Source: Paenibacillus paridis
GTDB taxonomy: Bacteria > Bacillota > Bacilli > Paenibacillales > Paenibacillaceae
Assembly: GCF_006345825.1 (NCBI RefSeq)
Contig: NZ_VCIX01000068.1
Span: 29,144-70,555 of the forward strand
DNA length: 41,412 bases
Direction of reading: 5' to 3'
Shown here: one piece after another, positions 1 to 8,253 of the stretch
Position numbering within the stretch: position 1 is the stretch's first letter
Layout of the letters: each line of letters begins with the position of its first letter
Made by a program: the position numbers and the translations under genes
The notes under the pieces: model-generated
Databases searched by the model: none
What the model saw: only the letters and a program-made list of their open reading frames with translations
Told to the model about the DNA's origin: nothing

Positions 1-525
1 TCGAAGGAAAAGAAGCCCCGCAAGCAAAGAAATGATGCTCGTAAGGATCAATACGGATATCCAGCCACCATTTATGTTCATTAAGAACGGATAGAAAATA
101 AGGACTGCTGCATAAGTAATCATGTAAAAATCCCTGCGAAATATAGCCAGCTTCCTAAGCGGCTCTTGATCTGCCAGCTGCGCGATTTCAGCAAGCCCGT
201 TGAATATCCAATAAGCCAGCACCAAATGAATCAACAACACAGTTTGCGCGTAAATATGCGTGACAAGCGAAACGGACATAAAATCATTCAGCGGTATATT
301 CGTATTGATCACCATATCAGGCATCGTCAAAAAAATCATGAGGAATGCCGCCCATTTGGCTTTGCCAAACACCGGTTGCTTCTCATTCAGCCGATGAAGC
401 GCCAATGCTATCAAAATATAACCGATAAAGTCAGGAAGCACATCGATCACGATTCGAATATCAATTAATACAAATACAATTCCCCAGCCAAGACGCCGAA
501 ACGCACCCTCGCGCGACATCATCAT
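1..525 (-). CDS. Multi-pass membrane protein, unknown function (3' end outside window)
   Basis: The frame is open on the minus strand from ATG 525 to the left edge, giving at least 175 residues. The visible product is very hydrophobic, with about five likely membrane segments and short polar loops. An early stretch reads VLIDIRIVIDVLPDFIGYIL, and later segments contain PDMVINTNIPL and WIFNGLAEIAQL. Its ATG overlaps the stop of the upstream gene as ATGA (522-525) and is preceded by GGGAGG, so the two genes are probably translationally coupled. I do not recognise the family. The open frame, the overlap and the ribosome binding site make a real gene likely; the function is unknown. Confidence 0.75.
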   Translation of the reverse strand, partial: MMMSREGAFRRLGWGIVFVLIDIRIVIDVLPDFIGYILIALALHRLNEKQPVFGKAKWAAFLMIFLTMPDMVINTNIPLNDFMSVSLVTHIYAQTVLLIHLVLAYWIFNGLAEIAQLADQEPLRKLAIFRRDFYMITYAAVLIFYPFLMNINGGWISVLILTSIISLLAGLLFLR

Positions 526-1334
526 ATATGCTCGCCTCCCGAGCGAACGAATCTCCGTAGCTGTTTTTCGCTAATATACGTATTATGGTTGATTGGGATT
601 TCTTCAAGGACCGAGCGGCCGTCTTCCGTCTTGATGTACAGACGCAGCTTTACCTGATAGATGTCAAACGCAGCAGGAGCTTGATCCGGAATGGACCATT
701 TGTAATCTACCGATAACGAATTTCCTTTCAAAAAACGGACAGGCATATTTAAATGTTCAATCGCCCTTCCAGACATATTCACCGTTAACCAAGGCTCAAT
801 CTTGTCCTGGTGGGTTAACTCTATTTTTTCCAAGCTTGCAGCTTCATTGATTAGCAAGGACGAGCTGCCCGTGCCGTCGGAGGATGAGCTCCCCCAATGG
901 TGACTAAGCACTTCTCCCCTCTCCTCCCAAACAAGCGCAATTTCGCCGATCGGCACCTTGCGCGGCTCTCCTTCACTGAAATAGACGGTAGCTTCACGGA
1001 TGCTAATGGGTATTCTATCCATCGTTTCTATGTCCTCCGCCATCCATACGCCAGATGCCTTCATCATCATTTGATGGGCATAGTTATTCTCGGGATGCAA
1101 ATGAAACCGAACCCAAGGCAATTCCTCAATTCGAACACTCGTTACCTTGCTGCTTCCCCGCCTATTCTCAAAATAGACAAGCTCCAGCATATCGGATTGG
1201 TAGCCGTTCACAGTAATATAATGCTTCAAAAAAAGCGGCTCCTCCAGCTGCGTGCTATCGTAATACCACAGATTTCCGACCCAGCTTCCTGCAATCATCA
1301 CCAAAAGAGCTGGCCACAAAAAAATACGTTTCAT
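522..1334 (-). CDS. Membrane-anchored or secreted protein, unknown function
   Basis: This 270-residue product starts with KR and one hydrophobic segment (residues about 4-20) with no lipobox cysteine, so it is probably anchored or secreted. The rest is soluble and beta-rich, with many charged residues. An in-frame start exists at 1370, but ATG 1334 is preferred because AAGGTGGTG lies about 8 bases upstream of it and the extra residues would push the hydrophobic segment inward. The stop overlaps the start of the next membrane protein by four bases, suggesting a two-gene operon. A TetR-like palindrome sits about 85 bases upstream. I recognise no family. Confidence 0.75.
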   Translation of the reverse strand: MKRIFLWPALLVMIAGSWVGNLWYYDSTQLEEPLFLKHYITVNGYQSDMLELVYFENRRGSSKVTSVRIEELPWVRFHLHPENNYAHQMMMKASGVWMAEDIETMDRIPISIREATVYFSEGEPRKVPIGEIALVWEERGEVLSHHWGSSSSDGTGSSSLLINEAASLEKIELTHQDKIEPWLTVNMSGRAIEHLNMPVRFLKGNSLSVDYKWSIPDQAPAAFDIYQVKLRLYIKTEDGRSVLEEIPINHNTYISEKQLRRFVRSGGEHI

Positions 1335-1413
1335 GTACACACCACCTTCTCCCACTTTCCATATTACCATTTATTTAGGAGGTTGATGCCAATCTGAACA
1401 TATTTACCCCACT

Positions 1414-1426
1414 TGAACGGCGTTCA
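1414..1426. promoter_or_regulatory. TetR-type operator-like palindrome
   Basis: TGAACGGCGTTCA is a perfect 13-base palindrome with one central base. It lies about 80 bases upstream of the unknown two-gene membrane operon and overlaps AT-rich promoter-like sequence (TATACT on the minus strand, TATAAA on the plus strand). The shape resembles operators of TetR-family repressors. No TetR gene is present in the window, so the assignment rests on symmetry only. Confidence 0.4.
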
Positions 1427-1545
1427 GTATAAATTACAACTTGTTCTTTATAACGAATATGTTATGATGATAGCACATGTACTATTTAGAGCTTTCCTTC
1501 GCACGATTTTCGGTACGACATCGCTAATGGCTGTCTCCGGCCCTA

Positions 1546-1731
1546 TTAACTGGATTTTGTCCTGTTATTTTAATGGATTTCGGGCACTCTGAAGATTTAG
1601 CAGGAATTTGTCCCGTTAATTCTAGGGATTATAACAAATATGTCGTAAACCGGTTAGATTAACGGGAGCCATTCCATCTATTTCATTTTTCCCGCGGATA
1701 ATGATCGTTTAACGGGAGAAATTCCATCTAA
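1546..1731. repeat. Cluster of four ~22-bp intergenic repeat units in inverted pairs
   Basis: Two units run rightward: TTAACGGGAGCCATTCCATC at 1659 and TTAACGGGAGAAATTCCATC at 1709. Two related units run leftward, at 1546-1567 (TTAACTGG...CCTGTTA) and 1597-1619 (TTAGCAGGAATTTGTCCCG). The arrangement is left-left-right-right, so the transcript could fold into one large stem. With flanking sequence this fills the gene-free stretch 1335-1870. No open reading frame or transposase is seen, which suggests a dispersed REP/MITE-like intergenic element. Confidence 0.6.
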
Positions 1732-1870
1732 AGTAAGCTGAACAAACGAAATCTATCTTTGAAAATGATTTAAATCCCCTGTTTTTGATCTCACCTATAG
1801 CTCTTTTTTTATCGTATATGGTTAGGATGGGTTAAGCTTCGCAATCATGTTTAATTCCGAGGTGGAGCAA

Positions 1871-2944
1871 ATGGATTGTGCCATTAGTGTAATCGTTCCT
1901 ATTTTCAATGCTGAAAAATGGTTGCTCCGCTGTTTAAACCGCATTCTGCATCAGCCCTTCCACTCGTTTGAGCTGCTGCTTGTCAATGACGGCTCCACAG
2001 ACCAAAGCGGGGCTCTTTGCGAGGAGTTCGCTGCAAGCGATTCCAGAATTAAGGTGCTGCACAAGCCTAACGGAGGCACAAGCAGCGCCAAAAACGCCGG
2101 CCTGCAAGCAGCCAGCGGGAAATATGTCGTTTTTCTCGATGCGGACGACGCCATAGACGAATCTTATTTTGTTAAGCTTTATGCCACGGCGGAGGAGCAT
2201 GCCTGCGACATCGTTATGAGCGGCTACGAGACCGTTCCTAATAAACTATCCGTAGTCCCCGGTTTCCAGCTGCATACGCTCATGAATGGGAAGCAATTCG
2301 TGCTTAGCTCCCCTTCGGTGCATTCTGGCAATGATCTATGTTTTGTTTGGCGGAGCTTGTTTCTGCGAGATATGCTGAAGAAGAACGAAGTGTTGTTTCA
2401 TGAGGGGCTTACCGTTGGCGAGGATACCATCTTCCATTTGCAAGCCTTGCTATCCGCAAAGCGTGTTTATGCGATCCCGGACCCTTTATATTTTTATACG
2501 GTCAACAATTTAGACAGTCTAATGAGCTGCCCCTATAAGCCCTATTTGGAGAAGAGCCTTTCTCTGCAATACGAGCTGCGGCAGCGGCTTTCCGAAAAAT
2601 CCGGGCTTCTCGCCCACAAGCATTACAAAAAAGACATGGCAGCCTACCACATCCGCTCCATTCTTGGCATGCTTTTGCGTAATGTGAGAAACAGCCCTAT
2701 CCCCGTCAGCAAATCGGATGTAGCCAGAGTAATCAACCTAAACATGATTACAAGGAGCACGAAGGAGCTTAGCTTTACGTATGCGTGCCCCGGCTTCAAA
2801 GAATATCTCTATTATTTGGCGATTAAGTTCAAGTGGTCTGCCGTGCTATTCCGCTGGGAATTCCATCCGCCTGCCGTCGCCTCGTTCCTGTCCTTTGGCA
2901 TCCTAGGGCGAAGCAAGCGAATGAACAACCGAACCTTTCGTTAA
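1871..2944 (+). CDS. Family 2 glycosyltransferase
   Basis: A 357-residue protein with a GT-A fold glycosyltransferase domain at the N-terminus. The opening strand ISVIVPIFNAEKWL is at residues 5-18, DGSTD at 40-44, and the metal-binding DXD motif LDADD at 89-93. A downstream GEDT around residue 180 fits the acidic catalytic motif of this family. It probably transfers a sugar from a nucleotide donor to a cell-surface glycan; the acceptor cannot be predicted. ATG 1871 is chosen over ATG 1847 because GAGGTGG lies just upstream of it and the domain begins there. The gene stands alone, convergent with ssuB with only eight bases between the stops. Confidence 0.9.
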   Translation: MDCAISVIVPIFNAEKWLLRCLNRILHQPFHSFELLLVNDGSTDQSGALCEEFAASDSRIKVLHKPNGGTSSAKNAGLQAASGKYVVFLDADDAIDESYFVKLYATAEEHACDIVMSGYETVPNKLSVVPGFQLHTLMNGKQFVLSSPSVHSGNDLCFVWRSLFLRDMLKKNEVLFHEGLTVGEDTIFHLQALLSAKRVYAIPDPLYFYTVNNLDSLMSCPYKPYLEKSLSLQYELRQRLSEKSGLLAHKHYKKDMAAYHIRSILGMLLRNVRNSPIPVSKSDVARVINLNMITRSTKELSFTYACPGFKEYLYYLAIKFKWSAVLFRWEFHPPAVASFLSFGILGRSKRMNNRTFR

Positions 2945-2952
2945 CCTGCCGG

Positions 2953-3720
2953 TCAAATCGAATAAGAGACTACTCTCTGCTCATGCTTGCCTCTCTCCAA
3001 AATCCGGTCCAAAATCAACTTTTCAAAATGAACAAAGTCATTATCTCTCTCGCGTGGCCGATCAAGCGTAATCATCAGATCAAGCGCGATATGGCCATTT
3101 TCAATGAGGATGACCCGGTCCGCAAGCGCTACGGCCTCGCTGACATCATGCGTTACAAGCACGGCGGTAAATTGCTGCTTTGCCCAAAGCTCCTCAATAA
3201 GCTGCTGCATGTCGATTCGCGTAAGCGCATCTAGTGCGCCGAGCGGTTCATCAAGCAGCAGCAATCGCGGCTCGCCAACCAAGGCCCGCGCCAGCGCAAC
3301 CCGCTGGCGCTGCCCTCCCGACAGCACGCCCGGCCATTCCTTGGCCCGATCCCGCAGCCCTACGAGTCCCATCGCTTCAAGCGCTTTTTCTTTGTCGCCA
3401 GAACCGGATTTCACGCCGATCTTCACATTGTCCACGCAGCGCTTCCAAGGCAGCAAGCGGGCATCCTGGAACAGCATCCTCGTGTCCTCGCGGATGCCAT
3501 TGATTTCCGAATCGTCCAGCGCAAGCCGTCCCTGCGTCGGCTCCTCGAGGCCCGCAATCAGCCGCAGCAACGTGCTTTTCCCGCAGCCGCTCCGTCCGAC
3601 AATCGCCACAAATTGCCCCGCGGGTATGTCCAGCTTCACGCCTTCAAGCACGATTTTATCCCCAAAGCGCTTTCCTGCTTCCTCTATGAGCAGTCTTGCA
3701 CCCGATGAATGGTTTCCCAT
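2953..3720 (-). CDS. ssuB: Sulfonate ABC transporter, ATP-binding protein
   Basis: The ATPase of an aliphatic sulfonate importer, 255 residues. Walker [10 protein letters not shown] is at 42-50, the Q-loop LFQD near 83-86, the signature LSGGQRQR at 133-140, Walker B LLLLDE at 153-158, and the switch histidine in VTHD. These are the standard nitrate/sulfonate/taurine type features. The start at 3720 is preferred over an in-frame start at 3768 because GGAGG precedes it and the longer form would overlap ssuC. It is the last gene of ssuA-ssuD-ssuC-ssuB and energises the SsuC permease. Confidence 0.93.
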   Translation of the reverse strand: MGNHSSGARLLIEEAGKRFGDKIVLEGVKLDIPAGQFVAIVGRSGCGKSTLLRLIAGLEEPTQGRLALDDSEINGIREDTRMLFQDARLLPWKRCVDNVKIGVKSGSGDKEKALEAMGLVGLRDRAKEWPGVLSGGQRQRVALARALVGEPRLLLLDEPLGALDALTRIDMQQLIEELWAKQQFTAVLVTHDVSEAVALADRVILIENGHIALDLMITLDRPRERDNDFVHFEKLILDRILERGKHEQRVVSYSI

Positions 3721-3740
3721 AAGCTTATTCCCTCCATTAC

Positions 3741-4514
3741 CTACCGTTTCACGTAATTCGGATGCCATTTCAGCAGCTTTTCCTCCAAGATTTTAGCGGC
3801 AGTATCCGAAAGCTTCCCTAATATCGCATACATAATGATGGCAAGCACAACGACATCGAGGCGCATAAACTCGCGCGCATTCATCGCCATATAGCCGATG
3901 CCCGAGTTGGCGGAGATCGTCTCGGCAACGATAAGCGTAAGCCACATAAAACCAAGAGCATACCGGACGCCAACCAAAATAGACGACAATGCGCCGGGCA
4001 AAATCACTTCCTTGTAAAGAGCAAAGCCCCGAAGGCCATAAACCTTGGCCATTTCCACTAGACCGGGGTCAATGGAACGGATGCCATGCAGCGTGTTCAA
4101 ATAAATCGGGAAAAATACGCCGAGCACCACCAAAAACACTTTGGCGGTCTCTCCGATGCCAAACCACAAAATCACAAGCGGAATAAGCGCCAAATGCGGC
4201 ACATTGCGAATCATTTGGATAGAGCTGTCAAGCAGCCGGTTCGCCGTCTGCGATAAACCGTTAAGCAAACCGAGCAGGAAGCCGATTCCTCCGCCAATAG
4301 CAAAACCAATAAACGCCCGCCACGTGCTGCTGCCGATATAATGGAACAACTGCCCGGATTTTGTCATGGCAATGCCGGCCTCCGCTACCTGTAGCGGGGT
4401 CGGCAAGGTACGGCTGGAAATCCAGCCAAATTGTCCAAGCAGCTGCCAAATGATTAAGATAACGATCGGAACGATGGCAGGAGCAATACGACTATTGATC
4501 AATCGGGTAAACAT
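3741..4514 (-). CDS. ssuC: Sulfonate ABC transporter, permease protein
   Basis: A 257-residue integral membrane permease of the binding-protein-dependent transport family with about six hydrophobic segments. The cytoplasmic EAA-like loop around residues 155-190 contains [16 protein letters not shown], the site that contacts the ATPase. AAGGAG precedes the ATG. It lies 20 bases upstream of ssuB and 20 bases downstream of ssuD, so it is part of the same transcript. Together with SsuA and SsuB it imports organosulfonates as a sulfur source. A role in taurine rather than alkanesulfonate uptake cannot be excluded, but the adjacent monooxygenase supports alkanesulfonates. Confidence 0.93.
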   Translation of the reverse strand: MFTRLINSRIAPAIVPIVILIIWQLLGQFGWISSRTLPTPLQVAEAGIAMTKSGQLFHYIGSSTWRAFIGFAIGGGIGFLLGLLNGLSQTANRLLDSSIQMIRNVPHLALIPLVILWFGIGETAKVFLVVLGVFFPIYLNTLHGIRSIDPGLVEMAKVYGLRGFALYKEVILPGALSSILVGVRYALGFMWLTLIVAETISANSGIGYMAMNAREFMRLDVVVLAIIMYAILGKLSDTAAKILEEKLLKWHPNYVKR

Positions 4515-4534
4515 GTTTATGATTGCTCCTTCCG

Positions 4535-5674
4535 TTACGTTGCACTGCCCGTTTTCGGGCGTTTGTTGTAAGCGACCAGCTCTCCGGAAGCTGCAATGCC
4601 GCCATGCTCTTCACTTGCCTGCGCCTTCAGAGGCAAACACGGAAACAGCAGCTCTGCCGAGCGGTAAGCCTCCTCTAAGTGCGGATAGCCCGATAGAATG
4701 AACGTTTCAATGCCAAGCTCCGCATATTCCTTCATTCGTTCGGCGACGGTATCCGCGTCTCCTACAAGCGCCGTACCCGCCCCGCCGCGAACAAGTCCAA
4801 TGCCTGCCCAAAGATTAGGCGAGATCACGAGCGAAGCTTTGTCTCCGTTATGCAGCTCGCCCATCCGCTTCTGCCCTACGGAATCATAACGGGCAAGAAT
4901 ACGCTGCGCCTCGGCAATCGTCTGCTCATCGACGTGACTGATGAGTTGATCGGCTGCCGCCCACGCCTCTTCGTTTGTCTCTCTGACAATGACATGCAGC
5001 CGAATGCCGAATTTCATCTTTTTCCCTCTCGCTTCGGCAAGCTTCCGCACCTCGGCGATCTTCTTCGCTACTTCCGCAGGGGGCTCTCCCCAAGTCAAAT
5101 AACAATCGACATGATCGGCGGCAATTTGCATCGCAGCAGGAGAAGAGCCTCCAAAATAAATCGGCGGATACGGCTTCTGAAGAGCAGGAAACATGACCTC
5201 CCCCGACTCTACCCGTACGTATTTGCCTGCAAAATCCACTTCTTCTCCCTGCATCATCCGCCGCCATACCGTCATAAACTCGTCGGTTTGCTCGTAACGT
5301 TCGCCATGCGAGAGGAAGATGCCGTCTCCGCCAAGCTCATGCGGATCGCCGCCGGTAACAACATTAACGAGCAGCCTGCCGCCGGAGAGCCTATCGAAAG
5401 TCGATGCCATCCGCGCTGAAGTCGAAGGGGACATGAGGCCCGGACGGATAGCTACCAAAAACTTTAATCTGCGCGTCATTCCAATAAGGGAAGAAGCCGC
5501 AACCCACGCGTCCTCACAAGCCTTGCCTGTCGGAAGCAGCACCCCATGGTACCCTAACCGATCAACAGCTTGAGCAATTTGCCGGATGTAATCATAATCT
5601 ACCGCGCGGGCACCTTTCGAGGTGCCCAAATACCTGCCGTCCCCATGCAGGGGAATAAACCAAAACAGTTCCAT
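4535..5674 (-). CDS. ssuD: FMNH2-dependent alkanesulfonate monooxygenase
   Basis: A 379-residue luciferase-like TIM-barrel monooxygenase, close to the usual SsuD length of about 380. It begins [17 protein letters not shown], typical of the family, and contains [20 protein letters not shown] and NVVTGGDP, which are characteristic SsuD segments. With reduced flavin it cleaves alkanesulfonates to aldehyde and sulfite in the cytoplasm. No dedicated NAD(P)H:FMN reductase (ssuE) is seen in the window, so reduced FMN must come from elsewhere. TAAGGAGAG precedes the ATG. The gene sits between the binding protein and the permease. Confidence 0.95.
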   Translation of the reverse strand: MELFWFIPLHGDGRYLGTSKGARAVDYDYIRQIAQAVDRLGYHGVLLPTGKACEDAWVAASSLIGMTRRLKFLVAIRPGLMSPSTSARMASTFDRLSGGRLLVNVVTGGDPHELGGDGIFLSHGERYEQTDEFMTVWRRMMQGEEVDFAGKYVRVESGEVMFPALQKPYPPIYFGGSSPAAMQIAADHVDCYLTWGEPPAEVAKKIAEVRKLAEARGKKMKFGIRLHVIVRETNEEAWAAADQLISHVDEQTIAEAQRILARYDSVGQKRMGELHNGDKASLVISPNLWAGIGLVRGGAGTALVGDADTVAERMKEYAELGIETFILSGYPHLEEAYRSAELLFPCLPLKAQASEEHGGIAASGELVAYNKRPKTGSAT

Positions 5675-5710
5675 ATTCGCTCTCCTTAATCCTTTGCAGG
5701 GTATGAAGGT

Positions 5711-6700
5711 TTATTTGATTACCGCATCGCTAACTTTAAGTTCAGAAGGAATCAACTCCAGTTTGAAAAAGGTATCTGCGATGCTCTGCTGCGCTTGAAG
5801 CGTCTCATCGCTAACTCGGATGACGCCCCAGCCGCGGTGAGCCAGTGCTTGCTCAAGCGGAGCTGCGTCAAGTCCGAGCGCAGGCGCAAGCAGCTTAGCC
5901 ACTTCAGGCTGATTGTCCTTTGCCCATTTATCCGTTTCTTCCAACTGGTCCAAAATGACATCTACAGCCTTTGTATTCGACTTTGCAAAATCGCGTGAAG
6001 CTAAATAGAACTCATAGTTCTTCACAAGTCCTTCGCCATCCGCAAGCACGCGCGCTTTCGTAGCTAGCTGTGCAACAGAATAGAATGGCTCCCAGATCAC
6101 CCAAGCGTCTACATTTCCGCTCTCGAACGCCGCTCTCGCATCTGCAGGCGGCAGATACACAACCTCCACATCACTGTAGGCCAAGCCCTCTCGCTCCAAA
6201 TATTTGACGAGCAAGTAATGAACGTTCGAGCCTTTATTCAATGCAATTTTCTTGCCTTTGAGGTCGGCCGATGATTGAATCGGCGAGTTTTCAGGCACAA
6301 GAATGCTTTCAGCCTTAGGGCTTTCAGGCGAATGTGCCAAGTATACGAGCGGCGCACCCGCAGCCTGCGCAAAAATCGGAGGCGCCTCGCCGGTATGGCC
6401 GAAGTCAATGCTTCCAACGTTCAAAGCTTCCAGCAGCTGCGGGCCGCCGGGAAATTCCGTCCATTCCACTACGTAGCCAGCTTCCTTCAGCTTCTCCTCC
6501 AGTCCTCCGCGTTCCTTCATAATGTTTACGGAAGCATACTTCTGATAGCCGATCCGAACCGTCTTCGCTTTCGTGCCGTTGGAACCTGCATCCTTGCCCG
6601 AATTATTCGCGCTGCATGCCGAAACAACCAGCAATGCCGCCAGCATCAGGAGAACTGCCCAGCCTCTGCCCTTCTTTTGAACCCGTTTGCTCTTATTCAT
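5711..6700 (-). CDS. ssuA: Sulfonate-binding lipoprotein of ABC importer
   Basis: A 329-residue extracytoplasmic solute-binding lipoprotein. A basic N-terminus and hydrophobic segment lead to the lipobox VSAC with cysteine 29 as the lipidation site, followed by a Ser/Asn/Gly-rich linker. The mature part is an NMT1/SsuA-type periplasmic-binding fold, starting VRIGYQKYASVNIMKERG and containing LNVGSIDFGHTGEAPPIFAQ and LKGKKIALNKGSNVHYLLV. It captures sulfonates for SsuCB and is the first gene of the operon. The divergent neighbour carries a related ligand-binding domain without a signal peptide. Confidence 0.93.
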   Translation of the reverse strand: MNKSKRVQKKGRGWAVLLMLAALLVVSACSANNSGKDAGSNGTKAKTVRIGYQKYASVNIMKERGGLEEKLKEAGYVVEWTEFPGGPQLLEALNVGSIDFGHTGEAPPIFAQAAGAPLVYLAHSPESPKAESILVPENSPIQSSADLKGKKIALNKGSNVHYLLVKYLEREGLAYSDVEVVYLPPADARAAFESGNVDAWVIWEPFYSVAQLATKARVLADGEGLVKNYEFYLASRDFAKSNTKAVDVILDQLEETDKWAKDNQPEVAKLLAPALGLDAAPLEQALAHRGWGVIRVSDETLQAQQSIADTFFKLELIPSELKVSDAVIK

Positions 6701-6744
6701 CTCTGCTCACTGCCCCTTTTCTTCTTCTCGGTTTGCTAATGCTT

Positions 6745-6930
6745 ATAATTCCAATTAACTTACTAAGATTTGTATAACTCGAAATTATCATCTCCGTTTT
6801 GGACTGTCAACAAAATGAGGAAAGAAGAGCGGCTATGAGGAGGAATGAGGAAAATCAGCCGCAATTCGCATTTATCAATTGAAGTTTAAGAAGCTATAGC
6901 TTATCATTATAAATAACTCATAATTCCTAT
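6745..6930. promoter_or_regulatory. Divergent ssu control region: promoter and shared motif copies
   Basis: On the minus strand, TTGACA (about 6828-6833) with an AT-rich -10 about 17 bases downstream is a plausible sigma-A promoter for ssuA. The region also holds two pairs of similar sequences, one near each gene. ATAATTCCAATT (6745-6756) pairs with ATAATTCCTAT (6920-6930). ATAACTCGAAATTATC (6774-6789) pairs with ATAACTCATAATTCC (6913-6927). They may be operators for the divergent regulator or for a general sulfur regulator such as CymR. The promoter is moderately supported; the operator role is inferred. Confidence 0.4.
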
Positions 6931-6976
6931 GTATTAACTTTGAATTAATGATGCAGTAGAAATGGAGTGCTCCCCT

Positions 6977-8179
6977 ATGATGAATGAACGCTTGAATCTT
7001 CTAAGCCTGCAGGAAGCGATGGATATACTGGGCATCAGCCGTGCGACCATCGACCGCTGGCGCAAGGATAAGCAGCTTCCTCATATTAAAATAGGCAAGG
7101 AAGTTTGGATCGATCCCCAGCAGCTTCAGGCTTGGGTGAAGCAGCATGGTATTTCGGGAGAACAGCAGCGCAGTGCCATGACGGGCAGCTCCAATGAGAA
7201 GACCGTCACCATCGGCTACCAAAGCGGGGCCGCCCTGTTATGGAGCCCATTGATTATTAAACAGCTGGGCTTATTCGAAGAGGAGCTGCGAAGGATCTCG
7301 CCGGCGACGCGCTATCAAATTGCCTGGGTCAACGCTCCAAACGGAATGGAGCTTGTCGAGGAGCTCATTGCCGGACGCGTCCATATCGCATCGGTTGGCG
7401 ATTATCCGATTATCGCCAGCCGCGCGCTTAGCAATATCCTTCCGCGCTTCCAGCCTCAGGTCATCGCCTTCGATGGGAAAACGAGCAGCGGGGGCGGAAT
7501 CTCGTTAGTCGTTCCTGCCGGAAGCAAAGTTGATCATTTAGATGCCTTATCCTCGTTATCAATTTCTACAGTAGGCAACTCCAGCTCCTCTTACCGCCTG
7601 AAAGAGTGGATGAATACGTTCGGCCTGCACTCTGAGCCTATCATACACCGCGGCATGGGCGATTGCCTCAGCGGAATTCTCGGGGGCCAAGTGGGCGCAA
7701 GCATGCTGTGGGAGCCTTATTTAAGCTGGGTTCAATCCATCGGCGCAGGCATTCCGCTGCTTTCGGAAGGGATTGGCGGCGATTACTTGACCGGTTTAGT
7801 TACCGATGGCAATTGGTCCAGGGAGAATGAGCCGATCGTCATCGCTTACTTGAAAGCCCATCTGAGAGCGCATGAGTTCATCCGCAATGAGCAGGACCGA
7901 GCAGCGGAGCTTATTCAGCAGGCAAGCGGCTTTCCACTCCCGCTCGTAAGCCGGGTGTTATCGCAAATTCGCTGGGACGCCTCTATTTACAGCCGTGATC
8001 TGCAAACCTTGAACCGATCAAGTGAAGGAAAAACCGACTGGCTGTCCGCGCATAAGCGGGATACCGGTGGCCTTGAATTCCGCAAGCAATATTTACAGGA
8101 AGCCGTCGAGGCGCTGAAGCTTCCCCTATTGCCGGATTCTCCGCTGCCTGGAGAATGGTCAAGCGACAATGTATATTAG
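6977..8179 (+). CDS. Fusion of excisionase-type HTH and SsuA-like ligand-binding domain, predicted sulfonate-responsive regulator
   Basis: A 400-residue protein with two parts. Residues 6-58 are a helix-turn-helix of the excisionase/MerR-like HTH_17 type (LQEAMDILGISRATIDRWRK, then KIGKEVWIDPQQLQAWV). From about residue 72 to the end is an NMT1/SsuA-type solute-binding domain (TVTIGYQSGAALLWSPLIIK, then a VHIASVGDYPIIA segment). There is no signal peptide or membrane segment, so the binding domain should be cytoplasmic. Divergence from ssuADCB suggests it senses a sulfonate or related metabolite inside the cell and controls the operon. An upstream in-frame ATG at 6962 exists, but GGAG sits nine bases before 6977. 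The domains are clear; the regulatory role is inferred. Confidence 0.85.
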   Translation: MMNERLNLLSLQEAMDILGISRATIDRWRKDKQLPHIKIGKEVWIDPQQLQAWVKQHGISGEQQRSAMTGSSNEKTVTIGYQSGAALLWSPLIIKQLGLFEEELRRISPATRYQIAWVNAPNGMELVEELIAGRVHIASVGDYPIIASRALSNILPRFQPQVIAFDGKTSSGGGISLVVPAGSKVDHLDALSSLSISTVGNSSSSYRLKEWMNTFGLHSEPIIHRGMGDCLSGILGGQVGASMLWEPYLSWVQSIGAGIPLLSEGIGGDYLTGLVTDGNWSRENEPIVIAYLKAHLRAHEFIRNEQDRAAELIQQASGFPLPLVSRVLSQIRWDASIYSRDLQTLNRSSEGKTDWLSAHKRDTGGLEFRKQYLQEAVEALKLPLLPDSPLPGEWSSDNVY

Positions 8180-8205
8180 AGGTCCGTCCCGATATTATGA
8201 AGCGT

Positions 8206-8246
8206 AAAAGAGGCTAACGGATCATTTGCCCGGCAGCCTCTTCTTT
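8206..8246. terminator. Bidirectional hairpin terminator
   Basis: AAGAGGCT (8208-8215) pairs with AGCCTCTT (8235-8242). It is flanked by an A-rich stretch on the left and TTCTTT on the right, so it can end transcription from both sides. It lies between the convergent HTH/binding-domain fusion gene and the TrpD-like gene. Confidence 0.7.
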
Positions 8247-8253
8247 AATCCTC

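Noticed and set aside
3104..3796. Plus-strand open frame (230 codons) opposite ssuB
   Set aside because: Low-complexity Ser/Pro/Arg-rich translation, typical of an antisense shadow of an ABC ATPase gene.
6701..6976. Sulfur-type riboswitch (S-box) before ssuA
   Set aside because: No S-box core elements or terminator hairpin could be seen between the ssuA promoter and its start codon.
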